A DNA stretch of 64,000 bases, taken from positions 1 to 64,000 of the forward strand of contig PAJV01000061.1 in NCBI GenBank assembly GCA_002706765.1, given 5' to 3'. The notes beneath the pieces were generated by a model. That model saw only the letters and a program-made list of their open reading frames with translations, had not been told where the DNA came from and made no database searches. Shown piece by piece: positions 45,613 through 55,082 of this stretch. The translations under genes and the position numbers were made by a program. This stretch comes from Gimesia sp. (lineage in GTDB: Bacteria; Planctomycetota; Planctomycetia; Planctomycetales; Planctomycetaceae). Position 1 is the first letter of the stretch. The number at the start of each line of letters is the position of its first letter.

Positions 45613-45656
45613 CAATTTCACTGAAAAACTGCTGCCAGCCTGCAAAAACTTCAGGT

Positions 45657-46079
45657 CTACTCTTTGCTTTTCAGTTCGAAATTAAATTCGTTAGCACCAG
45701 AATCGCTGACGTCGGCTTTCAGAGTCGTCTGCTCGTTGTACTCTGCAGGAAGATACTGCTCGACGGCAGGCATCGGTGGCTCATCGGGTGCGCCACCCAC
45801 AACGGTTTTCCCCGGGATCTCTTTCGTCGCAGTAATCACGACCGATTTCTGACCCGCGGTTGCCCTGAAGGAGTAGGCACCGTTCTCTATCTTGCCGGCA
45901 GCGCTTGCTGCTTGACCGGCGGCATCTCGAAAAATAATGTCTCCCGCAGGCAACGGTTCTCTATCTAAGGTGACGTTTCCAGAAACAGGATATGTCACAG
46001 GAGCATCACTGGCCCCACCACAGCCAACAAGGAAAACCGTTAAACATACCAGCAGTGAGAGGTATGAGACCAACTTCAT
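45657..46079 (-). CDS. Small lipoprotein with carboxypeptidase-regulatory-like fold
   Basis: This 140-residue protein has a lipoprotein signal (SLLVCLTVFLVGC, lipidated Cys20) and a beta-sandwich domain opening YPVSGNVTLDREPLPAGDI. It is a paralogue of the lipoprotein at 12772-13155, and here it lies downstream of its DUF1559 gene. The C-terminal part ends GANEFNFELKSKE. The function in the family is unknown. Confidence 0.82.
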   Translation of the reverse strand: MKLVSYLSLLVCLTVFLVGCGGASDAPVTYPVSGNVTLDREPLPAGDIIFRDAAGQAASAAGKIENGAYSFRATAGQKSVVITATKEIPGKTVVGGAPDEPPMPAVEQYLPAEYNEQTTLKADVSDSGANEFNFELKSKE

Positions 46080-46259
46080 TGATTATCTCCTGAAAAAAAG
46101 TGTGCCCCTGACAATGTTGCCAGGGGCCAAAAAGTTCAACTGAATTTATACTGGATCGCGTATCCCAATACCACTGACCAGAACCTGATCCCTTGATCAG
46201 ACCCTGATCCCTGCTTCGGAAAGAAGAGGAGCCTCCCGGAAACCTGAAATCCGCCGGTA

Positions 46260-47207
46260 TTAGAACTCGCCGACTACTTCATCACCGGAAATCGTCGCCA
46301 GGGCACGGTAGGTACGAAGATCAATATTCTCTGATATGAAGCGAACGGCACCATCTGCCAAACCAACATGAACACCTCCCACATGCTGGCTGCGGGCATA
46401 GTTCCAGCGCACGGTTGTGTTATCCACGCACGGCGCATTCACATCCGTAGTACTTTTACAGAGATAATTCTGATCGGGTGCTGCCGTATTAGGAGTTTCA
46501 TAGGCAGTGAATGTCACTTCTCCATGCGCTCCCCCAATCCAGTAACAGCCGGGACATCCCCAGGAAAAACCGGAGGGAACTGCCACGCGCTGCACACCTT
46601 CGCTGAACATCATCGTGCTGGATGTACCATCACTGATATCCCGCATCCTGGTTTTCGTCTGGTAACCGAACATACCATCATCACTCTCCGTCGAACGGTT
46701 CCTCGACCAGCCAATACAGCCCATGTAACTTCCTCCCCAGCGAACGCCCGAACTTTCGGCAAAGGCAGGCCCTATATCAGACGGACACATGAAGGCGGGT
46801 AGAGGTGTACTCACAAACTTCTGGCTGCTGGAGATATTATGCACGTGGTTGCTTGTACTGGCGGAAACGTTGGCACAATCTGCTTCATACGCGTTATACA
46901 TGGGAGCCTGATCCACATACGGCAGAATCCGGTGGAACCAGGTGTCCCGTTTATGACATGCCGCCGGATACCAGTTATTATCACCCCGGTGTGCATACGG
47001 AAATACCTGATGCGCACTCTCATAATTGTGCATCGCCAGGCTGATTTGTTTCAAATTATTCTTACAGGTGCTGCGACGAGCTGCTTCACGCGCCTGCTGC
47101 ACTGCCGGGAGAAGTAATGCGATCAGGATGGCAATGATCGCAATCACCACCAGTAACTCAATTAATGTAAATCCACGAGACTGTCTTGTTCCACTTAAGC
47201 GTTGCAT
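46260..47207 (-). CDS. DUF1559 protein with type IV prepilin-like N-terminus
   Basis: This 315-residue paralogue of the gene at 11625-12680 has the prepilin motif [39 protein letters not shown] and the C-terminal H-X9-DG segment [19 protein letters not shown]. The ATG at 47207 follows a purine-rich AGAAGAAAG at suitable spacing; an upstream TTG is less likely. It is the first gene of a pair with a downstream lipoprotein, opposite in order to the other pair. Confidence 0.93.
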   Translation of the reverse strand: MQRLSGTRQSRGFTLIELLVVIAIIAILIALLLPAVQQAREAARRSTCKNNLKQISLAMHNYESAHQVFPYAHRGDNNWYPAACHKRDTWFHRILPYVDQAPMYNAYEADCANVSASTSNHVHNISSSQKFVSTPLPAFMCPSDIGPAFAESSGVRWGGSYMGCIGWSRNRSTESDDGMFGYQTKTRMRDISDGTSSTMMFSEGVQRVAVPSGFSWGCPGCYWIGGAHGEVTFTAYETPNTAAPDQNYLCKSTTDVNAPCVDNTTVRWNYARSQHVGGVHVGLADGAVRFISENIDLRTYRALATISGDEVVGEF

Positions 47208-47584
47208 CTCACTCTTTCTTCTCAAAATGACATCGAAATCACAAAAATAAATTTCAGCATTAATTAAATTCCGACATATTAATAAACTTCTTTATCTTAA
47301 GTTTCTTTCATATTAGACTTCTTGTCAACCAGAAACCTTAACCTGTTACTGGACAAATAATTAACACACGCACACAAACGCGGCGTTCCTCTGCAATTAA
47401 TTATATTCGTGTTAGATCCCGCTGACCGACACCTTAACACTGACCATTTGAACCCGTACGGACTAAGAGTAAACTGACCTGATTTTTCTGAAACTTCCTC
47501 TCTCCGATTCTGGTATATTGAGTGAGTAACCTGAGATTTGAATTTCAATTTCGACAGATTCGAACATCAATACGGGATTCCTCC

Positions 47585-48142
47585 GTGAATGAAGATGATG
47601 CGGCGCAAGTCCGAAGTTGCCTGGATGGTAATACGGAGGCCATGCGCGCATTCGTAGCCCGGTTCCAAAGCAGTATCTTTGGACTTTGCTTCCGCATGCT
47701 GGGACATCGTCAGGACGCCGAAGATGTCGTCCAGGAGGTCTTCGTGCGGGCATTTCGCAGCCTTCACCAATGGGATCCAGAGAGAACACTGAAACCCTGG
47801 TTACTCACGATCGCCGCCAATCGCTGTAGAACCTTTCTGAGTAAACGCGCCCGCCGTCCTGTTCCCTCAGAGTTTGCCGCTGATCTTGCCATCAGTCAGT
47901 CAGCAGAACGGTTACAGGATCTCGGCGAAGAATTACAGAATGCCATCAGCCTGTTACGCGATGACCATCGTACATGTTTTATTTTATTTCATCAGGAAAA
48001 TTTGAGCTGTCAGGAAATCGGAGAAATTCTGGACCGTCCGGAAGGCACGATTAAAACCTGGTTGCACCGTTCCCGACAGGAACTGGCTGCCAGTTTACGA
48101 CAGCGAGGAATTGTACCAGAGGTCCGTTATGAATCTCGTTGA
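47585..48142 (+). CDS. ECF-type RNA polymerase sigma factor
   Basis: This sigma-70 family factor of the extracytoplasmic-function class has region 2 (AMRAFVARFQSSIFGLCFRM, GHRQDAEDVVQEVFVRAFRS) and region 4 (LSCQEIGEILDRPEGTIKTW) with no region 1 or 3. It would direct RNA polymerase to a small set of stress or envelope genes. I place the start at GTG 47585, which has GGGA nearby and leaves the usual short N-terminus. A GTG at 47522 would add 21 residues. It overlaps the next gene by 14 bases, the usual sign of a sigma/anti-sigma pair. Confidence 0.92.
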   Translation: MNEDDAAQVRSCLDGNTEAMRAFVARFQSSIFGLCFRMLGHRQDAEDVVQEVFVRAFRSLHQWDPERTLKPWLLTIAANRCRTFLSKRARRPVPSEFAADLAISQSAERLQDLGEELQNAISLLRDDHRTCFILFHQENLSCQEIGEILDRPEGTIKTWLHRSRQELAASLRQRGIVPEVRYESR

Positions 48143-48830
48143 ATTTCAAACCAGACTGGAGTCCATGATCGAAACTCGAAACTTCGATCAGCGTTCGCAA
48201 CTGGAACACCATGCGACATCCTCACCAGAGCATCTGCAACTCTGGGAAGACTTTCTCATTCTGGAATCAGCAATCCCTGCCTGGCAACAGACACTGCCTG
48301 AGATTGATCTGATCGATGAAGTGCTGGCGCAGTTGGATACTGCCTGTTTAACAGCTGCCGATGAGAAACCTGCCCGAGAGATTCCCAGTGCACGAACGGG
48401 ATCTCGCGTGCCCCAATGGGCCGCCAGTCTGATTGTCGTCGCGGGGCTGTTGATCGCAGTCACTTTGAAGTTCTCCGGAAACCAGGTGGAAAAAGCAGGC
48501 CCCGCTCCCCTGCCTGTTACCACCGATGTGGTTCACTCTCCCCCTGTGCCTGCTGTGGCACAGGCACAGACCCATCCCAGCTTTAATCTGCTTCTGAAGA
48601 ATGCAGGCGCCGCTTCCTGGGGACTGGCGCAAAGTACTGCCGGAACGATGACAGAGGCAGTGAGTCTTGTTCCCGTCAAAACCCCGCAGGCGGAATCAAC
48701 GGAAGCCCACACCCGAGAATCGAACTGGGTGGATGATATCAATCTTGAGATGCAGCCGATCAAAGATCAGATCAGTCATGCCTGGAATTTTATCATTCAT
48801 TCCGTTCCCGAAGAATCAACGAAAATTTAG
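48129..48830 (+). CDS. Probable membrane anti-sigma factor
   Basis: This 233-residue protein with one membrane segment (WAASLIVVAGLLIAVTLKF) separates a soluble N-terminal part (MNLVEFQTRLESMIETRNF) from an outer part with no known motif. It overlaps the ECF sigma gene by 14 bases, which supports an anti-sigma role, but it lacks the HxxxCxxC zinc motif of many anti-sigma factors. The function is inferred from gene order. Confidence 0.65.
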   Translation: MNLVEFQTRLESMIETRNFDQRSQLEHHATSSPEHLQLWEDFLILESAIPAWQQTLPEIDLIDEVLAQLDTACLTAADEKPAREIPSARTGSRVPQWAASLIVVAGLLIAVTLKFSGNQVEKAGPAPLPVTTDVVHSPPVPAVAQAQTHPSFNLLLKNAGAASWGLAQSTAGTMTEAVSLVPVKTPQAESTEAHTRESNWVDDINLEMQPIKDQISHAWNFIIHSVPEESTKI

Positions 48831-48883
48831 GGATTTGAATTCACCGAATCTCATCCATCAGACCAGCCTGGAGTTGTTCAAAT

Positions 48884-50698
48884 ATGAAACTAATGCAGCC
48901 GATTAAAATGAGATCGCATCATCTGACTCGAAAGAATGCATTCGTGTTTGCTTCAGTTCCCGTCCTCCTCTGCCTGGCAGCTGTGCTTCCCGCCAGAGCA
49001 GCCGCACCATTGAGCCAGCTGGTGGATGAAAAGGCCGGCCTCTACCTGGAAGCCACTGATCTGAACTCTCATATCAAGCAGTTCCTGGGTTCACCACTCG
49101 TGAATCGTTTTCGGCAAACCCAGGTATTTCAAAACTGGCTGCAGTCGCAGGATGTCATCAATCTGAAACAGGCTGTGCACGATATTGAGTCGGTTACCGG
49201 CAAACCATTACTGCCTTTGTTGAACCAGTTCTTCGGTAAGTCGGCCGGCCTGGCGGTGTTCAATCATGGCCCGAAACAGAATCCTTCCCTGCTGTTGTTG
49301 ACTACGGTTCACGATCGTGAAGCGATGCAAAAACTGCTGGAATCCTGGTTCGCTAAAACAGGAATCAAAGTCACGACCAGCACATTCCAGGGCATCACCT
49401 GTTATGAAGTCCGTCAGCAGTCCGATCCCGCGGCACCGGCGATCACCTATGTCTTTCTGGATCAGACACTGGTAGTCACCGACAGGCGTTCCCATCTCGA
49501 ATCGACCATTCGCCTGTACGATGATCAGCGACTCAAAAAGCAGGCTCCGGAAAATCTGCAGAGTCTGTTCGATCTGGAAATGTACCGTCGCGCCCGGGGA
49601 GTCTTGGCACAGGATGTCACCGGTTCGGTCTTTCTGAACCCACGCGCCTGGGATGAGCATATCAAACCTCCCCAAAACGAGATCGAAGAAGGGGTTGTGA
49701 ACTGGTGGAAGAAAACGGGGGCGCTGATCGCAGGTCTGCATCTCAAAAACACGGTCGCCCTGGAAGCGGTGATTCTGTTTAACTCTGAAGCCATTGATCT
49801 GCCATTACTGAATATCCTCCAGACCCCGGCTGAGATCCCCGATCAATACACGCTGATTCCGAAAAAGGCATTGGCTGCACTCTCCGGGCAGCTCAATATG
49901 AATTTACTGACCAACCGCATCATCAGTTATTATGCGGATAAGAATCCGGAAAAATGGCAGAAATTCCACGCCATCAGCAGGGGACTTTTGGGAGGGCTCG
50001 ACCCCGTAACAGAGGTCTCAAAAGTTCTGGGTCCCAGTGTGCTGTTTTATTCCGTCCCCCGCAAAACGCTCTCTTTTGATGCGATTTCCTTTGATGGACT
50101 TGTGGCAATGCAGCTTTCGATACCGGATGTCGATTCGAAATCAACTGACAAAAGCAAATATCAGTCTGCCCTGGAAAATGTGGCAAACTTCCTGATGAAC
50201 AGCATACTCGCTCATCACAATTCGGAATCTGCTTCCGATAAACAACCTTCTATATTAAAAATCGAAGACCACGAACAGTATCATCTGCGGTGGATCGAAA
50301 GTCTCGGCCCTTATCAACCCGCTTATGGAATCAACGAGCGACAGCTTGTCTTTGCCAGTTCACCACAACTGGTCAGAGAGTTCTTTACGCTGAAATCGGA
50401 AGAAAGTCTGGCTGCCTTACCCTTATTTCAGTCCTGGAAAGAAACCTTCTTCCGGGAAGAAAAACAACTCTGCTTCCTGAACATCGCATCGATCAGGGCC
50501 TTCATCGAGCAGAACTCCGATTTTCTTGCTGAGCAGCTTTCCAAAGGGCACGCCGGAGATCTGGAGAAAGGCAAAAAGAAACTTGCCGGATTGAAAAGCC
50601 TGCTCCAGTCCTTTGATGGCCTGTTCTTTGCGGCCGGCCTGCAGAAAACTCAGGTGCGGATGATCTTCGGCCTGGGCTCGCTGAATCCCACTGAGTGA
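48884..50698 (+). CDS. Large secreted protein of unknown function
   Basis: This 604-residue protein has a signal peptide (FASVPVLLCLAAVLPARAAA). The rest has alternating helices and strands, for example YLEATDLNSHIKQFLGSPLV and AVLQKTQVRMIFGLGSLNP-like segments at the end. It resembles DUF3352-type planctomycete secreted proteins but I am not certain of the family. It lies 53 bases after the anti-sigma-like gene and is likely part of the same operon, so it may be the regulated or sensing envelope protein. The ATG at 48884 has GGAG ten bases upstream. Confidence 0.65.
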   Translation: MKLMQPIKMRSHHLTRKNAFVFASVPVLLCLAAVLPARAAAPLSQLVDEKAGLYLEATDLNSHIKQFLGSPLVNRFRQTQVFQNWLQSQDVINLKQAVHDIESVTGKPLLPLLNQFFGKSAGLAVFNHGPKQNPSLLLLTTVHDREAMQKLLESWFAKTGIKVTTSTFQGITCYEVRQQSDPAAPAITYVFLDQTLVVTDRRSHLESTIRLYDDQRLKKQAPENLQSLFDLEMYRRARGVLAQDVTGSVFLNPRAWDEHIKPPQNEIEEGVVNWWKKTGALIAGLHLKNTVALEAVILFNSEAIDLPLLNILQTPAEIPDQYTLIPKKALAALSGQLNMNLLTNRIISYYADKNPEKWQKFHAISRGLLGGLDPVTEVSKVLGPSVLFYSVPRKTLSFDAISFDGLVAMQLSIPDVDSKSTDKSKYQSALENVANFLMNSILAHHNSESASDKQPSILKIEDHEQYHLRWIESLGPYQPAYGINERQLVFASSPQLVREFFTLKSEESLAALPLFQSWKETFFREEKQLCFLNIASIRAFIEQNSDFLAEQLSKGHAGDLEKGKKKLAGLKSLLQSFDGLFFAAGLQKTQVRMIFGLGSLNPTE

Positions 50699-51073
50699 AA
50701 TCACCGCTTCTGTACACAATTCTGAACATGCCGGCAGAAATCGAACCTGAGAATCGTCACAATCGGGACAACTACGCAATCGGCAGGCTCGATCACGCTT
50801 ATCAGTGTTAATTATTTTAAACAAACTACCCAATCCCGATTTTGGTGGGAATAATTGAGTAAGTTAGTTCCACTTTTCTGTTCTGGCCAGAAATAAATCC
50901 GAATCGTGGAATGTTTTTCCCAAGATTGTGAACCGGGAATTTGAGGTTCAGGGTCAACCGTCACGTTTCAGCGTTTCAAACTGTCTGATTTGCGTTGGAT
51001 TTTTATATTTTCCCGTTTGCGTTCGAATTACTTCAGACAACTATCTCCCCTCAAAAAAAGGCTTTATTTAAAC
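50699..51073. other. Gap between secreted protein and small gene
   Basis: AT-rich in the middle, with no gene, no clear terminator and no repeat that I can support. Confidence 0.4.
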
Positions 51074-51388
51074 ATGGTAAATCAACTTGATCCCCCATCA
51101 GAACTGGTTATCGACCGTCGTCGAGTCAATCGCAGAGATACAGGCAAGAAAGAAGCGATTCATACAAAACATGAAGTTGTCGATCAACGCAAAATCGAGC
51201 GTCGTCGCCAGATCGATCCCACCACGTGCGAACGTGATTACAGCGATCAGGAAATCGACTTCATGAAAGCCATGGATGATTACAAACGACGCAGCGGGCG
51301 ACAGTTCCCCACCTGGAGTGAAGTTCTGGAAGTGTTGCACAGCATGGGATATCGCAAGGTCGCCGAACCAACTGATATCATGCTTTAA
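51074..51388 (+). CDS. Small basic protein, function unknown
   Basis: This 104-residue charged protein begins [20 protein letters not shown] and has a helical tail ([20 protein letters not shown], then [17 protein letters not shown]). The C-terminal half looks like a small helical domain often conserved in planctomycetes. The ATG at 51074 is favoured over an upstream in-frame ATG at 50990 that would add a leader with no ribosome site. A strong terminator follows. Confidence 0.6.
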   Translation: MVNQLDPPSELVIDRRRVNRRDTGKKEAIHTKHEVVDQRKIERRRQIDPTTCERDYSDQEIDFMKAMDDYKRRSGRQFPTWSEVLEVLHSMGYRKVAEPTDIML

Positions 51389-51518
51389 GCCTGAAGTCAG
51401 GCTGACTGCAACGTCTCCAGCACCTTCTGGACCGACGATAATAAATCGAAAGATTTTCAGGTGAATGTAATACGTTTTTGAAAAGCATTCGCCGCTGAAA
51501 TGGAATTCATGGACTCTG

Positions 51519-51559
51519 ACAAGTGAGATGCCCGGGCAATGCATCTCACTTGTTTTTTT
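51519..51559 (+). terminator. Strong intrinsic terminator
   Basis: ACAAGTGAGATGC and GCATCTCACTTGT form a perfect 13-bp stem (51519-51531 with 51541-51553) with a 9-base loop, followed by a run of seven T residues ending at 51559. The T-run touches the stop codon of the convergent phosphatase gene. Confidence 0.9.
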
Positions 51560-53249
51560 AGGGAGTCCGGCCGATGATGACCAGCGTCAGGTCATCATAC
51601 TGTTCCGCCTGACCGGCGAACGTTCTGACTGCTTTCAGGATCTGCTCTCCCAGTTCTGCAGGGTTCAGACGGGAGTCCAGAATCAGGGACTTCAACCGTT
51701 CGATTCCGAACTGTTCTCGTTCTTCATTCATCGCTTCCGTGACCCCGTCTGTATATAGAATTAACTGCTCACCCGGCTGCAGATGATGCTGAATTGCCTG
51801 GTATTCGTAATCATCCATCACACCCAGCGGAACACTGGGATGTTCGGCTGACAGTTCTCTCAAGGTTCCATCAGTTTCCCGCAGCAGCGGTTCCAGATGG
51901 CCTGCATTGACGAAGGAAACCAGGTTCTCCGTCAGTTCGATCTGACCCAGGATGAATGTAATGAACCGCCCGTCATGAGCAGCCTCATCGATATGATGAT
52001 TCACACGATGCACGGCATCCGCGACATCCGTGACGAATTCGACCGTACTGCGAACGGCACTGCAGACGCGTGACATCACCAGTGAGGCCGGAACCCCCTT
52101 CCCGGCCACATCCCCCAAAGCAAACCAGATCAGCGAATCTGACGTCTGGATAAAGTCATAGTAATCGCCTCCCACCGCACGCGCTGCTTCATAAGAGACA
52201 AAAAACTCATAGCCCGGGACTTCGGGAATTTTAGCCGGTAACAGCCCTTTCTGAACGCGGGCTGCAATTTCCATTTCATTATCGTACCGCTGTTTTTCCA
52301 CATGCGAGATCATCAGCCGTGCGCTCTCATAAGAAAGCGCCGCCTGCCCGGCGATCACCATCAGCAGTTCGAGATCCTCATCAGAAAACATCTGGCCAGC
52401 CAGTTGCGTATCCAGGTTGATGATGCCTATAACGCCTCCATCCATGCCCAGCATGGGCGCACACAGGATGGAACGAATCGTCAGCGTGGAAACCGATTCA
52501 CTCTTCACAAAACGCTCATCGTTCGCTGCATCCGCAGACAGCACACCGGTTTTATTATCGGTGACGGCCTTCAATACTGTCCGGCTCAACTGTAACGCTT
52601 CCTGGTCATCCGCCCGGCGATGTCGCACCGCTTTGGGGAAGAAACGCTGGTTGTCATGGTCACGCAATAAAATACAGCCCCGGTCCGCTGCGGGAAAGAT
52701 ATGAAACAATCCTTCCAGTACGCGCTCAGCCATCGAATCCAGATCAGTGGCGGTCGCAATCGTGCGGCTGATTTCCAGAATTGCTTTCAATTTGATTTCG
52801 GGTTTGATTTGAAAGCGCGCCAGTCCGCTGCCCGATTCGGAGGCCCGCAGGATGGTCGATTTATCAGTAGCGTGAGGCCGTACAGAAACATTTTTCAGCG
52901 AAGGAATCAATCCATAAGAAGTCAGCAGCCCTTCACGCTGAGAGCTTTCGTAATCTTCATCACTGGAAAATTCCAGCAGAAACGGACCGATGGAGATCTG
53001 ATCCCCGTTCTGCAGAAGAACCGGTTCTTTGACAGGCACGTCATTGACGAAAGTGCCATTTCCACTTCCCAGATCCTCGATCTGATACTCGTCCGCCGCA
53101 GAGACAGTAATGCGCGCATGATAGCGGGAGACCGTATTCGATTTGAGACAGACTTCGCAGTCAGGATGCCGTCCCAGCGTCACCCGCGCTCCCTTGATTT
53201 CCAGTCTGGAGGAATCGCCATTATTTTGCAGAAACAGACTGGCAGACAT
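51558..53249 (-). CDS. FHA-GAF-PP2C (SpoIIE/RsbU type) phosphatase
   Basis: This 563-residue protein has FHA (about 12-85; TLGRHPDCEVCLKSNTVSRY), a GAF-like sensor (about 150-310; RGCILLRDHDNQRFFPKAVR) and a C-terminal RsbU/SpoIIE-type PP2C phosphatase (about 335-560; VGGDYYDFIQTSDSLIWFAL and [20 protein letters not shown]). The start ATG at 53249 matches the N-terminus of the paralogue; the upstream GTG at 53282 adds 11 unmatched residues. RsbU-type phosphatases switch anti-sigma/anti-anti-sigma partners, and FHA and GAF inputs would tie that to kinase signals. It is the second of two tandem paralogues. Confidence 0.93.
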   Translation of the reverse strand: MSASLFLQNNGDSSRLEIKGARVTLGRHPDCEVCLKSNTVSRYHARITVSAADEYQIEDLGSGNGTFVNDVPVKEPVLLQNGDQISIGPFLLEFSSDEDYESSQREGLLTSYGLIPSLKNVSVRPHATDKSTILRASESGSGLARFQIKPEIKLKAILEISRTIATATDLDSMAERVLEGLFHIFPAADRGCILLRDHDNQRFFPKAVRHRRADDQEALQLSRTVLKAVTDNKTGVLSADAANDERFVKSESVSTLTIRSILCAPMLGMDGGVIGIINLDTQLAGQMFSDEDLELLMVIAGQAALSYESARLMISHVEKQRYDNEMEIAARVQKGLLPAKIPEVPGYEFFVSYEAARAVGGDYYDFIQTSDSLIWFALGDVAGKGVPASLVMSRVCSAVRSTVEFVTDVADAVHRVNHHIDEAAHDGRFITFILGQIELTENLVSFVNAGHLEPLLRETDGTLRELSAEHPSVPLGVMDDYEYQAIQHHLQPGEQLILYTDGVTEAMNEEREQFGIERLKSLILDSRLNPAELGEQILKAVRTFAGQAEQYDDLTLVIIGRTP

Positions 53250-53288
53250 GGTAAAGGCGATCAGCTTAGATTGAAAAAACACTCACCT

Positions 53289-54968
53289 TCAGGAAACACG
53301 CCCGAAGGTCATTATCGTAATATCATCATTCTGGGGGCGACCATTGGCATGGCGCCGGACATCTGCCAGCAGTGCCTGTCCTAACTCAGCAGCGTTTTTA
53401 TCGCGGTTGTCTTTGATAAACTTCCGCATCCGGTCCAGTGTATACAGTTCCCCTTCCGGATTCATTGCCTCATCCACGCCATCTGTGAACAGAACTACGA
53501 TTTCTCCGGGTCCCAGTTCCCGCTCTACGACTTCGAAGGGAAAGCCTTCCATCACTCCGATCGGTACTCCAATACTTTCTTCAGGGAACTCATCGATCGA
53601 GCCATCAGGCTTGAGGATCATCGGAGACATATGCCCTGCATTCACCAGCGACAGACGATGATTATTGGTATCCAGGACCACAAGCACATAAGTCACAAAA
53701 CGCCCTTCGACGGCGCTGTCACACATATGATCGTTGATCGCATCGACGGCTGGTCCGACTTCATGCACGAACCGCAGTGTATTCTGCACACAACTTGACA
53801 TGCGGGCCATGATCATGGCTCCCGGCACTCCCTTTCCGGCAACATCACCGAACGAGAGGCCGATCTTATCATCGGGTAGCTCGAAAATATCATAGTAATC
53901 GCCGCCCACGGCCTGGGCAGAATGATAGGACGCGAAAAATTCATATCCCTCAACATTTGGTACCGTACTGGGCAACAGCCCCTGTTGCACGCCGCGGGCA
54001 ATGTCCATTTCATTGTCCTGCTTCTGCTTTTCCATGAAAGACGACATCAGCCGCGCACTTTCATAGGACAGCGCTGCCTGACCCGCAACTGACATTAACA
54101 GATCCAGATCTTCCTCCTGAAACTGTTGCACGGGGTTCTGTGTATCGATATTGATGATACCAATCGGTTCCTCCGCGAGCCCCAGCATGGGCACACACAT
54201 CATGGAACGGATCGACAAATTCGAGATGGATTCACTGGCGTCAAACTGTGAATCACTGGCCGCATCAGCGGATAAAATCCCCGATTTCTCTTCGAGTACT
54301 TTATTCACGATCGTACGGCTCAATTTGACGGTGGCATCTTCCCCTTCGCGGCGATGTTTGAATGCCCGAGGCACCATCTCTCCGTTGTTTTCATCCTTGA
54401 GTAAAATACATCCCCGGTCGGCAGCGGGGAAGATCTGAAACAGGGTGGTCAGAATCTGGGGCAGCAGTTTTTCCAGATCGACGGTTCCTGCCAGACTGCG
54501 ACTGATTTCGATGACCGCCTTTAATTTCGCTTCCGGGCGAATATCCAGACCGCCAAAGCCGCCGACACCGGAAACAGCCCCCATGATGGTGGCCCCGGCA
54601 TCACTGTCCTCTGTATCATTCGAGAAACCGATATCAAAACTCTTGTCGACCGTCACTCCCGACCGCTTTGGTTCCTGCTTTTGACCGGATTCAAACCGGA
54701 AGAGAATCGGGCCGACCTTGATGCGATCATCGTGCGCCAGCCGGGTTCGTCCCTCAATTTTTTTCCCATTAACGAATGTTCCATTTCCGCTTCCCAGATC
54801 TTCAACGAAAAACTCGTCACCTGACCCCACGACCTGGGCATGACGCCGCGATACCATGTTGGAATCGAGTTGAATCTGACAGTCAGGATGTCTGCCCAGA
54901 ACCATCTCAGGTTCGTTAAGTGAATATGAAACCGCTTGACCAGCCTGCAGCATGACCAGAGTAGCCAT
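53289..54968 (-). CDS. FHA-GAF-PP2C (SpoIIE/RsbU type) phosphatase, paralogue
   Basis: This 559-residue protein has the same domain order as its neighbour: FHA (about 15-90; [20 protein letters not shown]), GAF-like (about 165-310) and PP2C (about 335-555; [40 protein letters not shown]). The two are about 40 bases apart on the same strand and clearly arose by duplication. Divergence is greatest in the linker between FHA and GAF. A functional pair or a second signal input are both possible. Confidence 0.93.
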   Translation of the reverse strand: MATLVMLQAGQAVSYSLNEPEMVLGRHPDCQIQLDSNMVSRRHAQVVGSGDEFFVEDLGSGNGTFVNGKKIEGRTRLAHDDRIKVGPILFRFESGQKQEPKRSGVTVDKSFDIGFSNDTEDSDAGATIMGAVSGVGGFGGLDIRPEAKLKAVIEISRSLAGTVDLEKLLPQILTTLFQIFPAADRGCILLKDENNGEMVPRAFKHRREGEDATVKLSRTIVNKVLEEKSGILSADAASDSQFDASESISNLSIRSMMCVPMLGLAEEPIGIINIDTQNPVQQFQEEDLDLLMSVAGQAALSYESARLMSSFMEKQKQDNEMDIARGVQQGLLPSTVPNVEGYEFFASYHSAQAVGGDYYDIFELPDDKIGLSFGDVAGKGVPGAMIMARMSSCVQNTLRFVHEVGPAVDAINDHMCDSAVEGRFVTYVLVVLDTNNHRLSLVNAGHMSPMILKPDGSIDEFPEESIGVPIGVMEGFPFEVVERELGPGEIVVLFTDGVDEAMNPEGELYTLDRMRKFIKDNRDKNAAELGQALLADVRRHANGRPQNDDITIMTFGRVS

Positions 54969-55082
54969 ATGGGAAGCCCTTAATGATGAAACTATGATGG
55001 ATATGATAAAAATGGGATATGAATCATATTTTAAATAGCATCTGTCCCTGATGCAATCACTTCATGTCATTCGGGTGAACGA

